Shown one piece after another: positions 38,046 through 51,223 of a stretch of DNA of 64,000 bases. The notes under the pieces were generated by a model, which worked only from the letters and a program-made list of their open reading frames with translations, ran no database searches and was not told where the DNA came from. Each line of letters begins with the position of its first letter. Positions within the stretch are counted from its first letter, which is position 1. The DNA comes from Limanda limanda (taxonomy: Eukaryota > Chordata > Actinopteri > Pleuronectiformes > Pleuronectidae). A program made the position numbers and the translations under genes. The DNA is taken from NCBI RefSeq assembly GCF_963576545.1, contig NC_083637.1:16328007-16392006 (forward strand), in the 5' to 3' direction.

Positions 38046-38965
38046 CCGTACAGAGTGTCAGAGCCGGGACCTTTTTGAAGCTCTCAGGCAGTGCTGCTCA
38101 GTAATTGGGTCCATTAGCCAGTACAGGAGACTGTGAGCAATATCTCCATGGTTGGGTGGGCAGAGACTGCAACAAATGATGGATTCACTGTCCTGTGTTT
38201 TTGTACATGAAAGTGTTTCCATCCACATTTTTGCGCGTAAGTAGTAAATATATACCCCCAATGCTATGTGAGTGTATGCATGCACCACAATTGCCGGAGG
38301 CAGCCGAGCACATGAGGCACTAAGCTCCCCCACCTATACAGCGCCTTTATTCAAGTCCCACTCGCTTGTCTCAGGACCCAGTATACATTATTCACATGGG
38401 GCTGGTGGACGATGGAGGGATCATTGGATGAGGAATGGAGGAAGAGAGGTGGAGAAGGAACAGGTTTGGATGCAGAAGGCAAGGCGCTTAAGGAACACGT
38501 TTGTATAAGGGGTGGAACCGGGGGGCGGAACGAGATTTCTCATCCGCACTCTTTTATGTGAACATGTGGAAAAAAGGGGGACAGATAAGATTAAAGATGC
38601 AGCCCATCGCAGAAGTTCATGCATACATCAGTGGTGCACCGACGCTTTGTTCTACACTCTGAGAGGGAATTGAATCCTAATATCTGGCAACTGGATGAAA
38701 AATAATATTAGGCACCTCGGATCGGTACTCCAACAAATTGCATTCATATTTGACAATTCCATTTTTCATGATTTACAGTGTGGGTGGAGCAAACATCCAG
38801 TGCAGACGGCAGGGTGCCCTTTACCGGCAGGGAAAGATGTGGAGGTCGAGTGTCTACATGCATGCAGATATCTTAATTTAATTTGCCATAAATACACATC
38901 TTTTCTTTATGCTAAATCAGTAAATGCCATGTATACATACATGAATGAATATATATACATATTTA

Positions 38966-39140
38966 TCTCCGCCAAGGAGATTATGGAAAAAAAATGTCAC
39001 ATCCTTTGGAATTTGCTGTCATTTTTCAGAGAAAGATTTACGGATCTCCATGAAAAAAGCTTCTTTAGGGGACTGGTATTTTTGACCAATTTCTGAGATT
39101 TGGTGTAGATCTAAATAAAAGTCCAGATCTAGTGAATCTT
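38966..39140 (+). repeat. Dispersed CCAAGGAG-family element, copy 2 (internally deleted)
   Basis: Starts CTCCGCCAAGGAGATTATGG, lacks the TTTG section, and ends TAAATAAAAGTCCAGATCTA then GTGAATCTT. The end is the reverse complement of the start of the copy at 60464. Confidence 0.75.
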
Positions 39141-42100
39141 AATGTCGTTTCATAAGGGGTATAATATTGGAACTTAACATCACAAACATAATTCCATTGA
39201 AATGAATCATGGCTTCTTCAGAATCATCCGTGTTCTTTGTGTGGCAACAGGATTGGGAGAGGAAGAACTACAGTGATAAAGTTAGCAGAACACTGTAAAA
39301 ACTAAAAGTAGTTGTTTGGCTGCGGTGTATGCTGTTGTTTACCGTTTCATTAAACACATCAAGTAATGATTTGCTGCATGTGTATATTGATATCAACAGA
39401 TATCTTCATTTCCACTGAATCCGGTGCATCTGTGGGCCAGCAGCATAATTTACTATTACTAACTTTACTAATTATTACATAACTATAATTCTTTCCAGCG
39501 TACAAGTTCTTTGACAAACATTCTGCGAGCAGGCGGGTTAAGATTTAGACACATGAGAGCAGAAAGAGGGAAGATCTTTTTGATGGCGTGAAGAAGAGAG
39601 GGCTCCTCAGAGAGCAACCAGCAGAGGAGCAGAGAAGAAGTCAGCAGACAGCCAGAGAGATTTCGATGGGGAAAAAAGGGCGAACGCTTACAGCCTTCAC
39701 AAAGAGCTGAGGAGGGGCTCCGCTCGGGTTTTCAGCCTGAGCCCGACTGAACAATGGTTGGACGTGATGAGGAGCAGGAAGATCCCCGGGCTCTGTGTCT
39801 CTCCGAAAAAAATAAATGGACTGGATCTCACTTGATAGATGCTGACCATTTTCTCACAGTAAAACAATGGTGTTTTCTATTATAAGAGGCAGTGGTTGTA
39901 TTGATGTTCTGTGTCAACCCCATTAATCATAAGCCCGCTGTATGTAATTAGGATGACTCCACAGTATGCTTTCATGATGGGTTTTCATGTATTACCATTT
40001 GTAATTATGCTTTAGACATCAGATTGCGCCATGAGACACCAGAAATTGCGTTGACGCCTGCTGGTGGAGATTTATGGCGTTTCCAAATGACGCAATGTGA
40101 GGGTGCGGTGCCCATATATGTTCATTTTAAAACCACATTTTCTTCCCCCCCTGGGCTTCAGCAGATTCCATATGAGCATAAAGAATATGCAGCAGTGGTG
40201 TGTATGGTGTATCTGGGCGTAAAATTTAAGACCCTTGTCAGTTTGACCCACATAAATCTTTGAAAAAGGGAGAGAGAAAGACGGGATGGGAATGAGGAGG
40301 GGAGGTGTGCGTAATGAAACAAAAAAGAACTGGTTGATTTGTCCAGTTATTGTGAACCGTTGAACTGTAATAAACTGTGCTCAGCCTCGGACAATGAGAT
40401 GTTTCGCTACATGGGTGCACATGTACACGCAGGAGCACACACAAAGAGAAAGTCACACGTCAAGATATATCATTCTAATCATAAGAAATTGCTTGCAGTA
40501 ATTGCCTGAGAGTTGTATTACACAAAGATTGGTTTTAAAATACCCAATATCATTTATCAGGGGCCTGCGCCTGCTCTTAAACACAAGCCCTGGAACATCG
40601 CCCTCTCATCTCGGTCCGTGTGATGGATGCCGTCTCATCTATCACACACACTCCTTCTAAGCGAGCGCCGATCCGAGGGTTCAAAACGCACGTGAGCACA
40701 CCGCGGGAGAAGGCGCATACAATTTCTCACATGGTTAGAAAACAGACACGTGGTCCGTGTAAGTTATTGCCGCAGGCCCACAGGCCAGTGTGGTACTCAT
40801 CTGTCTTGGAGTGACAGTATCAGGCTCCGTTGCAAAACACAGGGGGTGGTAAAATGGTTTTATTGCAAAATAAGAAAGATATGTCACAGGGCAAATTGAC
40901 AGGTGCTGATTCATGCCAAAGGGTCATGGGGCTTTTATCTTAGAATGAGTTGTAATGTCCTCGGCGGGAAACGAACCACGCCAGCTTGTTTTCAGACGTC
41001 ACACGTCGTGAATGGGCTACAAGAAGCCTCCTCGCGCCAAATTATTCACCAGCCAGTCAACAGGGATTTAACCTGAGGCAGCTTGAGGTGCTATATTTAC
41101 ACTTGAGATGAGGCCAGTCAGCTCGATAACACAGCGGGGGGGACACACACACACACACAAAAGAGCGAAGATGATGTAAACATGCATTATCAAGCCATCG
41201 ATCACCGCTATATCTGTTAATATCTTTGTTCCATCAGGCATGACCATCTAGTCATCCTTGCCCTCCTTCAGCCTATCATACTGCACCATCAACAAAGCTC
41301 CGGATCAATACGCTCTGGCACATATTCTCACTCTCAAAGACTTGGAATGAAAACGCGATTCGATATCAATCACGATCACAGCTGTGCCACTGAACAGGCA
41401 TAACAAATGACAATATCTTTTCTTTTTTTTCCTCCCTTTTTTAATCCGCCCTCAAACGACCAGTCGCACCACAGCTTGGAGTCGGATCTTTCTCCCTGGT
41501 TTATGCTGAAAGGAACCAGATGAACTAGGGAGTGGAAGATGTATGTAATGCAGTTAAAGTAAAAGCCCAGTAAGCAGGAAATTTAAGAGGGGCCTGGGGA
41601 TGATGGTATTACAGCAGACGCTGATTGTGGACAATCTGCTGCAGAAGGAAAGAGATATGGAAAATATCATTGGCTGCAGGATGGTGGGTGCAAAGAGGCG
41701 AAAGAAACACTCGAGAAGCACCAGGATATGGCGACATCTCGACAATTTAACAATCTACCAACAATCTGGATGAAGTAAGCACTGCTTTGACAAACACAAT
41801 GTCGCTGCAATGAGGCCAGAATTCCCCTCACATTGTCTCAGCCACTGAAGTCAACCAACACAGGCTTTTATTTGCAGCACTGAATGTGTCTTTTAAGACA
41901 ATACTGTATTTTGCAAACCCCCGCTGCAGTTTCCTCCATTGATAAGAAATGTTGTGTTATGCCAGGGCACTGAGAGATTTGTGCCCGCAGCCCTGCGATG
42001 ACCTCATTGTTCATCGCCCCATAATTCAAATCTGCTCCGCTGTGTTGCATCACATTGTGTATGACTCATTTCCAAGCACCCCATTCTCTAAACAAGCACG

Positions 42101-42535
42101 GCCTCCTCAGCACGCCATCGTCGGCCCGCGCAAACAACACTGCAAAGAATTTCCCTATCAATACTGTGGTGACTGCCTTAAGACTCGCATATACACAGCG
42201 GGCACACACACACACACACACACACTCACTGTTTGAAAGGGTTGAGCTAGGAAGTAGGGGAGGAGGTGGGTAAGTGCTATTGTAAATGATTTCCTGCAGA
42301 GACCAAAATAATCGGCAGACCTTTGAGTGAGTGTCTTACAATCACTCCGGCCTTGTACACTGATTCTCCATTCAGCTCCCTAATGGCACCGTGTGTGTCA
42401 CTAAATATACGGCTGCAGGCCATGTCTATGGGTGTGCTCGCTCTGACCTGTGCGCTCTAGCACTGAAGTGCGAACGTGTGTGAGAGTGGCTGTAATTGAC
42501 GTGTATCACACTGTAACTGTGGGAAGAAACGCATG

Positions 42536-42537
<2 letters not shown>

Positions 42538-42570
<33 letters not shown>
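42538..42570. repeat. (TG)n microsatellite
   Basis: About 16 TG units. Confidence 0.95.
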
Positions 42571-42573
<3 letters not shown>

Positions 42574-45500
42574 TTCCTATTGAGTGGTGACAACTTTGAG
42601 TGGGGTGCAGGGAGTTGAAGGGCAGAGAGGAGCAGTGCGGGCAGGAGATGTGTTGACTGGAAAGACGAGTGTGTTTTTCTTCCTTTGTACGAGTTCCGAG
42701 TGAGAGGTTTTGTAAGAATGGACCGTGGCTGCAGTGGCTAATGCAGAACGCAGCTACTTAAACATGCAGTTCAGACACAAATGAACAGATAAATAGTATT
42801 TCACAGCTCAGATTTTGAGTAGCAACAATTGCAAGGTTACTGTAGACTGTGGATGCCTCGGTCAAAGTGAGGATCAGACAGGTTAAGATTCTGTTTTGTT
42901 ACGCAGAGCCATCTTCCTCAGATTATTACTCATGGTATTTATATGAAAATGACATAACAGCTCCTTTTCACAACCTCTCTACTTCAGAGCAGCCTTATGA
43001 TAACCGTTATCTTCCCTTCACTCAGCCCTCTTCAAAAAGGTATTACATGGTGTTTTGCAAGCAATAAAAGCACAATAAATAAGAGTCAATGATAGCGAAA
43101 CATAAAAGCCGGACATTCAAATTCACAGCTGCTGCCAAAGAAAATTTACCGTAAGTGTAATAACTTGGGAGACAAAAACAAATAAAAGCCTGTCTTAAGA
43201 AATGAAAACCTTGACATTGATTTTACCAGAGGAGAGACGATGAGATGGTGAAGTTCCGCTCATCTATACACAGAGTGGATAATTCCTTTAAAATGTATCT
43301 TTAAAATCTGTTCTCTTCAGAATTCTAATCATAGCAAAGTTAGAAATAGAAAGTAGGAAAGAGGCAAAATACATTATTCCATCGCCATGATTTTAATATC
43401 CAAATTAATGTCTGTGGGGTAATTTCACAATTGATTTATGCCGATTGATTATTCAATCATTGTTATCCCATGTGAGACACATCACAACCTAAGGTCATTA
43501 CGCTTGTTTAATTTGACTCTTACAAAACTTTGATTAAAACAAGATGCAATCAAACCTTTGAGGAGTTTCAAACGTATTCAACAGCTTCACTTCTGCTCGT
43601 CCGCTTATATGTAACTACAACAACAGATTCTTCTTATTATTATTATTATTATTATCGGTTGTTGTAGTAGTTTTAAGAGTTGATATTATTAGATGGCATG
43701 TTTAGTTCAATCAACTCTCCAATATTATTTAAATGAAATACTAATTATAATTTACAGTGAATTATCAATTTGAAATTATTTATCTTGATAAATTTTCTTT
43801 TCATATCATCCAGCACTACCCCAAACCTGAAAATATTGAATTAACTATCAAATGATAAAGCTGTCGCAATTTGACAAGGTTGACATTTCTCTTTAAAAAA
43901 TTGCTTCACAAATGATTTACTTAACTTTATTCACTTTATTTCTAATTTCACAACACCCCACTGCTCAATTTATCGTTTCAACTCTAACTACATTATATTT
44001 AATACCATGCCAGTGGGTTTTTTAATTTTAACCCACACTCCACAACCACCTCCCCATCATAGCCCTTAATAGTATGATTACAACATACTGCTAAACCATC
44101 CAGTAACCTGTGAGCAGGATTACAGCCTGTATCACTTTCAGCACTACACACCAACAGCCCTGTGCAGCGAGGGTAGAAACATACATTTCCTCCAATCGGC
44201 CCCACAGTAAAGACAGATAATCGGCCGCGGTGGTTTGAGCCGAAAGCCTTGCAACTGTTCCATATTTAGGTAGAGTAAGACATCTATCTCTGGAGGGCTA
44301 TTCTGGTCGAGGCCATAGGAGCAATGAGTCAGTGAATAGCCCGAGACACGGCAGCCAGTCGTCTGCTGCTGGTTTTCCCCTTCCCCAAGCATATCTCTAA
44401 TCGGGTAGCAAAGTAACTGCGCAGTAGTCCTCTCGCATGAACTGAACCTCTAATAGGGTTGAATGATATGGGAGGCGAGTTTCACACATTAGGAGAGGTG
44501 AACTGAGCTGATATCTCCAGTCGATGGTGGAAAATGCAGGGTTATTCTTTGAGGGAAGGGAAGGGGCAGGAGTAGGAGGAAGGATGTGTTAACACATGAC
44601 CGAGTGCTTTAGGTGGATGAGGAAGACGGGCTAGGATCTGGCCTCATTATTTCAATACGGGAGAGAGATGTCTGGGGCAGGAAAAGGCTTTTGAATTAGG
44701 TTAAACTCAGCAGCCAAAGTGGGGTTAAGACTTGGAACGTGAATCATCACCACATTAGGAAATAGGCCGGTGAAGTCCGAAAGCATCCTTTCAATAAAAT
44801 TTAATAATATCATTACTGAGCCATTGAGAATTGGTTCAGTTTTTTCCCCTGCTTGAGATACAAGTGAGTATTTATGCATGGAGGTGGGTTGTCACTATGA
44901 GCACAATACATACCTACTCCTGTTTATCTACAAGGCTTTCTGACACAAACCTTTACCTTGCCATGCATAAATTAACCTAATAGAAGACTGCGAGTCCAGA
45001 ATTGCTAATTCTTTAGAAAACACTCTTTAAAAGGATCCATGGGCCCGGTCAACACAATTAATAGCATGAGTGAGACTGGACTCTCTAATCTCTCTTGACA
45101 TTGGAATTTAGAAACTTCGACACAGCGTAGTTGCACTTGTTGCGAATCTGATTTTATGCCTGCCTGTCCTAATATTGACATGTCTGTTATTGTTTGCCTG
45201 ACACCGATCCTGCTGTCTGCCACGGTTCATTATTTTATCTTGAGGTTTTAATGTGAGCTTGAGATATTTAATATTGACAGGGGTGGATGCAGGGGCAGGA
45301 GCAGGGGGGCACTGACCCAAGCTGAACTGGTCACTTACCAACAATCTAGATGACAACTTGTTAAGATCTTTTTGTCTTCTAACCTTTACTAAAGTACAAC
45401 TTAAGACAACACACAAAGATATATAAGGTATATTAGAATAGATGGTGTGTGTCTTTGCTCAAAGCTACAGAGCTAGTAGTCGCAGAATTGACTTTAATTT

Positions 45501-47581
45501 GCACCTTGCAGCCCCAATTTCAAATGCTTCTAGATCCACTGCTTACGGAATCCCTTATTTCATCGTCCAAGGATTACCTGTTCTTACTGGAGCCATCCAG
45601 ATCCAAACCAAATATTGTGTTACGTTAACAGCTCTGAACAAAGGAGATCAGGCCTCCGTTAATCAAGCAGAACAATCCGAATTAGCACAGCCATCCTAAT
45701 TTGCACCCTGTTTCTCCTCACCAGGGCGCATTGTCTTTTCTTCTGCATCACAACAAGTGAAATGAATCAGTGACCCAATTAAAGGAGGACAGATAGACCC
45801 GCAGTCAGCAGATTGCCTTGATTGCTGCTGTTGCACATTATACAGCTTCAGGTGCCTCAGTGACATCAGTGCCGTGATGGGTGTCATTACCGAGTGTGAC
45901 ACAACACAGAGGGACACAACATGCACTCTGAGACACCAGGCAATCAGGATGGGATGTCTCCTAAGCATCCTGCTGGTATCAGTCAGACAACTAGATGTTT
46001 GGTATATAGGTTTGGGAAGGATGAGACAAATATTAGTGAGGCTACACACCTCTACACTGTTTAAAGCAGATATATAACATTTACGTGAGGACAGATTTTT
46101 AGGGTCTACATCTTTAGGACAAATTTTAAAACGCAGCCACGTGACTATAGGATCACTGGGAGCTAAACTAATGCACAGATGACAGACGACAAAGTGGTAT
46201 TCATACATAATCATCTCCTCGGAGACCGGGCCTGTGCTTTTAACAGATGCTACCAAAATGGCAGCCAAAGAAACCTACTGTATGTAAAAAGAAAAAAAAA
46301 AAATCTCCGAACATCGACAGACAGACAAACTGCCAACACTGACTATTTTTCCCACCTGCTCAGTGGATTCCTCCGAGACACTTTCTCTCTTAGCTGCGGC
46401 TCTGACAGATGAGTCAACACAGTGTCAGCCACTCCACCCAACAGAGCCTATACCCACGATTTGTGTCATAGAGAGCTGCACAAGGAGTTTGTCCCACAAT
46501 ATCTTTGTTGAGAGTCATTTGGATGTTGAGTGTAGTGATTCAAAAGGGTGGAAGGGGGGGCACTCCGGAGCCACCCAGGCAGACACACAACAAATGCCCA
46601 CTCTGAGAGCTGCTTTGTCTAATTCAGACACCTTTTGCAGTTAGGCTCGATGACTTTCTTTAATTGGCATATATATATAGTTCACCATCACAAATCAATC
46701 AGGCTGGCCGATTTTCAAGGAGGACACTGAATATCTCTGGTCACACACACACACACACACATCAGAAACCGGCTGCTCCTCTCAGATTAGGTCCAGATCG
46801 AAGCATGGCACAACCTTCAGGAGTTTCCAGTTGCACATCAAGGTCAACTGCGAGCGCCTCTTCTGTAAATAAGAGCCACAGCTTTCACTCATGGAGCCGC
46901 AGGATTGATGGATCCCGGGGTGCACTGGCCTGCTGGATACTCCTTTTCCTCCTTTTCCTCCCACAGTGGCTGGATTTACTCTGGATTTTTTTTTTTACAC
47001 TGCGGCTAACAAAACCATCAGCACATCCCAACCCCCCCACCCCGAATGGACTCCTATAGCACACCTGCATTCCCACGTCTACTGACACAATGACAGCCCC
47101 CACTAGAATGAACCCGAGGAGGTGAACAACACATGGGGTCTATCTGTCATCCATCACGCCGAAGCATGCGATTTGACATTGCGCGCTGCAACCAGGCAGA
47201 TACATGCGGCTACGGATTCATAATTACGCGTCAGATTCGGACGAGAAGCCGTCATGAGAGAATGTGAATGAGCATTTTTTTTTTTTGCAGGAGGTATAAG
47301 AGGTTCCTCATCACTTCGCCCTATAGCGACGTCTCCTAGCCTCTCCGAGCGACGCCCATGCATCCAGCCGCAAGCCGCCCGGACCCTCATCCTCCACACG
47401 GACCCCCGAGAACCACACCGCATATCTGCCTCTCGTCCATTAGGGACAGTTTTCCGTTGGCCCCCCCTTTAAGTGCAATAATCGCAGGCTACATTCCCAT
47501 GGGCATCCGAGAGAAACCGATGCTGCTGTCGGAGCAGGGTCGCGGTGACAGACGCAGGTTGACAAATCGTCAGGAGGTTTT

Positions 47582-47584
<3 letters not shown>

Positions 47585-47620
<36 letters not shown>
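47585..47620. repeat. (CA)n microsatellite beside proposed adgrl3 leader donor
   Basis: About 18 CA units within 55 bp of the donor at 47672. Confidence 0.96.
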
Positions 47621-47623
<3 letters not shown>

Positions 47624-48216
47624 CATACACATCTGCATCATGTGTGTGAGGGGATAAAGAGCTAGTCCTTACCGTGTCACCGCGCAACCAGCGGCGTGCA
47701 GGCGCATGCATGTGCACATCCAGTGCGGAGCGCGGTCGGGAATAACCGATCTCTCTGCTGGTTCATACAGTCCCCATGCACCACGCAGATCTCACGTAGA
47801 AATAAGAAAAAAAAATCTCCAGTCGATAAATAATTTCACTGATTGGCGCCTCGGCTCCGGCTCTCCGTGGCTCATGAATTCTCTCTGCTGCAAAGACACA
47901 AGAAAACGACACCTCGCGGAAAAGATGGATGGAAACGAAGCCGGAGGAATGAAACCAGTAGCGGTGCGCTCACAGAGAGCCTCCGTGTCCGCGTCCAAAC
48001 GCACTGGAACCAGTGGAGCGCTGTGGGAGGACAGAGGGGTATCTCTCTATCCGTCTGCCTGTGTCCCTCCTCCCTCCCTCCTGCCTTCCTTCCCTCCCTT
48101 TCTCTCTCCCTCCCTCCCACTCTCTCTCTCTTTATCTTTTTAGTTGTCTTTATGTTCTCACTGACTTCTGCTGAAGTCCACAGGCGCAGAGCGCAGCGGA
48201 GCAGAGCACTGTGGTC

Positions 48217-48218
<2 letters not shown>

Positions 48219-48259
<41 letters not shown>

Positions 48260-48300
48260 ACACACGCCTACACGCACACACATACACAGTGTGTGTGTGC

Positions 48301-48360
<60 letters not shown>
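48219..48360. repeat. (CA)n and (GA)n pair in the proposed adgrl3 promoter
   Basis: About 19 CA units (48219-48256), a mixed CA stretch, then about 28 GA units (48303-48360). (GA)n tracts bind GAGA-type factors in other animals; no role is shown here. Confidence 0.97.
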
Positions 48361-48363
<3 letters not shown>

Positions 48364-48459
48364 CAGAAATGACAAACCAATTTGGAGGCGCAGTGGATGC
48401 TCGGTGGATCAGAGCGCAGCCCGGCGAGAGGAGCGGTGCGTTGCAGCCAGCCAGCAGGC

Positions 48460-48535
48460 GGGGGGGGGTGGGGGTTGGGGGGGTGGGGGGGTGGGGGGTG
48501 GGGGGCCGAGCCGAGGCTGGGTGGGTGGGTGGGTG
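48460..48535 (+). repeat. G-tract cluster with strong G-quadruplex potential
   Basis: At least six runs of five to nine G separated by T or TT, then four GGGT units. Many four-run combinations with one- or two-base loops are possible. It lies in the proposed adgrl3 leader or promoter, where the G-rich strand is the template strand. Confidence 0.95.
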
Positions 48536-48760
48536 CAAGGCTTGGGAGGGGAGGTGGGGGAGATGATTCCTGCCTGGGGGATGCAGGAGAGAGGGAGAGG
48601 GAGGGATGAAGTGGGGGTGTCTGGTGGAAAACGCGGCACTGGATTGTGACTCCTCCTGAATCTCTGGACCTAGGGCTCCACCTGCTGCCGTGTGGAAACA
48701 CACAGGGGCTGCACAACTTTCACACGGGAACGTGATGTGGGTGTGACACATGAGGCCTGG

Positions 48761-50060
48761 GCTGTGGGGGGGGGGGGGGGGGTTTGGTTGCTAGACATGA
48801 TTTAATGTGAGATTGCATGATTGCACTTTGGGTGACAACTGCAATATGTGACCTACAGTTGGTGCAGCTCCATTCATTGGCATATTCTCAAATAAACAAG
48901 TGATATGAGAGGTGATGTCACAGTCTTAATTTAGGCTGCATCAGTTTGATGTCTTGTTCTCACATGACACCAGATTGGTATGTAGAGAGCCAGACGTTGA
49001 ACGTGGACCACTCGGGCCTCTAGAGAGCTTTACATCTGGGGGTCGTCTGGTCAAACCTTAACATGGTGATGACAAATCCACAGCAGCAACAAGCTAAAAT
49101 GCTACTGGAAGAAAAGGCGAATCAAAATGTTATCTACAAAATGCACTCACTTCCAGAAAGAATGTAGTGTAGTTACTATTCAACATGTGTTGTGTTAAGA
49201 GAGAAAATTATATATTCTTATCTTAGCATATATGTCAAGATAAGATAAGATGATTCTTTATTAGTTCCACAGCAGGGAAGTCTGCCATGTTGCAGAAGCT
49301 AAAGACGACAGTTTAAAATAGGGTAATAGTAATAGTAAACAGAATATACCCTGTGAGCATAATACATATTTACAGTGTAACACAGTTGCACATTGGCCAT
49401 TGAATTGTACATATGGAAATTAGTATTGCAAAGTTAAATATGTTAATCCTTAAACCTAAAGAGCACAATCCTTAAAGGGTAAAGAAAAGTGTTTTTATTT
49501 TGTATTCAAATTTTTTATACTATTTTATTAGTATTGATATTAGTAGAAGTAGTTGTAGTAGTAATAAATATTGCATTGCAGGCCCACAAATAGCTTAATG
49601 GTTTTTGTCATCAGTCTTAGAAAGGAAACTTATTATTTTAATACCTAACATTCGATTTAATAACCCATTTTGTCTGAATATTCGATATTTCTATTTGTCC
49701 TTTCCTTTTCGAAGGTTCTATAATGATGTTGTCCCAGTGATGTGGTCCATGGGCCACAGATATTGTGTATAGACTAACCAACCACACACAGTTTGGAGTT
49801 GACAATATCAGAATAATTTGCAGAGAGCTCCTCTGAAACATATGATCGGGGATTACCTGCAGGCTGGTTCCCTTTCATGAGGGATGAGCCCTGCTCTCTG
49901 TGCCTGGAGATCACACCGGGTGGTGACATGCGCACTGTGGCCCGAGCGCGCACAAGCCGCGCGGACACAATGCCGGGGAAATAAAGCACTCGGGCTCTTC
50001 TTGCGTCTTGTTTCGATTCATATCGTGGAGTCCCTCGTTCGGCTGCTGTGACTGCTCCCT
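48761..50060. other. Probable intergenic region between the two genes
   Basis: AT-rich, no supported exon. It starts with a G17 run (48766-48782) and includes a retroposon-type repeat at 49233-49400. The part from about 49880 onward is CpG-rich and assigned to the mpdz-like promoter. Confidence 0.5.
49233..49400. repeat. Retroposon-type repeat end
   Basis: AAGATAAGATAAG followed by ATTCTTTATTAGTTCCACAG and CAGGGAAGTCTG. The ATAAGATAAGA tail with TTTATTAG-CCCACA is typical of abundant fish retroposon ends, here probably on the minus strand. Confidence 0.55.
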
Positions 50061-50174
50061 GGGGGGGGGGGGGGGGGGGGGGAGTGTGTCGCTCCACAGA
50101 TAAACTCCCGGTGGCTGTGCGTGGAGCTCCGTGGGGACCTGTTGATCGGCCACCACCGAGGAGACGCGATGGAG
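49880..50174 (+). promoter_or_regulatory. mpdz-like: Probable CpG-rich promoter and non-coding first exon of the mpdz-like gene
   Basis: This stretch is rich in CpG (for example around 49927-49985 and 50140-50170) within AT-rich surroundings. It contains a run of 22 G (50061-50082). A good donor (GCGATGGAG then GTGAGAG) would end a first exon at 50174. The next acceptor in line is at 51130. Splicing these two gives a leader with a 12-codon upstream ORF. The start of transcription is not visible. This is an inference from composition, donor quality and position. Confidence 0.45.
50061..50082 (+). repeat. Run of 22 G
   Basis: Uninterrupted mononucleotide run inside the proposed first exon or promoter of the mpdz-like gene; its length is likely to vary and to be error-prone in sequencing. 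Confidence 0.9.
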
Positions 50175-51130
50175 GTGAGAGAGTGAGCTAATGTCCGTGT
50201 GTTCGTCACAGAGATAGATCTCATGTGAACAGCTCGTTCATTGAACAGGTTGATTCTATAGATTCCATGTCAAATTATAGGCTAATGAACCTTATCACTG
50301 CAAATCTGTTATTTATTTATTTTCTCCCAGCATGGCTTTACCATCAACAGGTATAAGATAAAGATTTCATTAGGCTGCCGTGAAGGGCATAGAAGTACCG
50401 CGACACCCATCGTGCCTATCAATAGCCCCTAATTCGATTTCAGAAGGGACGTTGTCATTTCCAGCCCATCGTCTTGAAAATCAAATCATGTCATTGGGAT
50501 CATATTTGGAAGGAATACAGGCTCTCTCTCTCTCTCTCCCCCCGCCCTCTAGCCAGAATGATCGGGAGGCCATGTGTCGCTGTTCATTACCATCACTGGC
50601 TGATAAAGCCTTTTGGAGAAGATTTAAATCCCCGCTAAAGAGCATTAGTTGACAAGGAAGTCGCTTGCTAACAAGCATGGCACAGGCCTTGGAGGTGAGG
50701 ATATGTGATATTATACATGCTGCTGAACACAGGTAAAATACATACTTGTTTTTGCACAAGGTCAGGGAGGATCATCAAAAGTGTTTTTAGAAAAAAATAG
50801 GGTTCTACAGATTTTTCTGAAATCTGCATCCTCACAGGTGTCGTTGCAATTTCACTTCAGACCTTGGAATTTGAAGGAAATGTTGTCAATGGTTTAAGTA
50901 CAAGAACAATAATCTTAATTCTACAATCAGAGAAAGTGATTATCTCGCGGTGGTCTCTTAATTTTTCCCCAGAGCTATATATCAGAATTAAAAATGTATC
51001 TACAGTAGAGACTCGCCTTGTCCTCTACAAATATCCTCTACATACACCATCATGGAACTGTAAGTATACTGACTGCTTTGTTGAAGGTCTTGCTGAAGCA
51101 TAAACCGTTTTTTATTCTGTTGCTATCCAG
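50175..51130. other. Probable first intron of the mpdz-like gene
   Basis: 956 bp, AT-rich. One further exon-like donor (GCCTTGGAG then GTGAGG at 50695) could mark an alternative leader exon, but its acceptor is unclear. Nothing else is supported. Confidence 0.4.
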
Positions 51131-51223
51131 GTGCCAAACGGTGAAGAACTGACTCCTAACTAAATCTCACAGCAACAGCTCATCCCAACAATCTGTCAAC
51201 AGGCTACACGATGGAAATCATGG
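51131..51223 (+). CDS. mpdz-like: mpdz-like exon with start codon
   Basis: A pyrimidine-rich acceptor (TTATTCTGTTGCTATCCAG) precedes 51131, and a perfect donor (ATGG then GTAAGTG) follows 51223. The coding part is 51211-51223: ATG GAA ATC ATG plus one base. Joined in phase 1 to the next exon it reads [16 protein letters not shown], close in layout to the MPDZ start MLEAIDKNRALHAAERL. The start rests on that match. The 80 bases before it are 5' UTR. Confidence 0.8.

Larger units (their letters stand above)
47673..48760 (-). promoter_or_regulatory. adgrl3: Probable CpG-rich promoter and non-coding first exon of adgrl3
   Basis: From about 47.1 to 48.7 kb CpG dinucleotides are frequent, unlike the AT-rich, CpG-poor introns on either side. 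On the minus strand a strong donor (GACACG then GTAAGGAC) ends a possible exon at 47673. This donor could feed the acceptor at 19904, giving a first intron of about 27.8 kb. The block also carries (CA)n, (GA)n and long G tracts, so the transcript leader would be low-complexity. The transcription start cannot be fixed from sequence. The assignment rests on position, base composition and one donor, so it is an inference. Confidence 0.45.

Noticed and set aside
45696..46268. 190-codon minus-strand open frame
   Set aside because: Not repeat-driven, but no domain, no splice or start context and no family resemblance; most likely chance in a 28-kb intron.
47706..48304. Open frames of 127-153 codons in the CpG-rich block
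   Set aside because: GC-rich sequence has few stops; they cross CT, CA and GA tracts and lack homology. The block is better read as promoter and leader.
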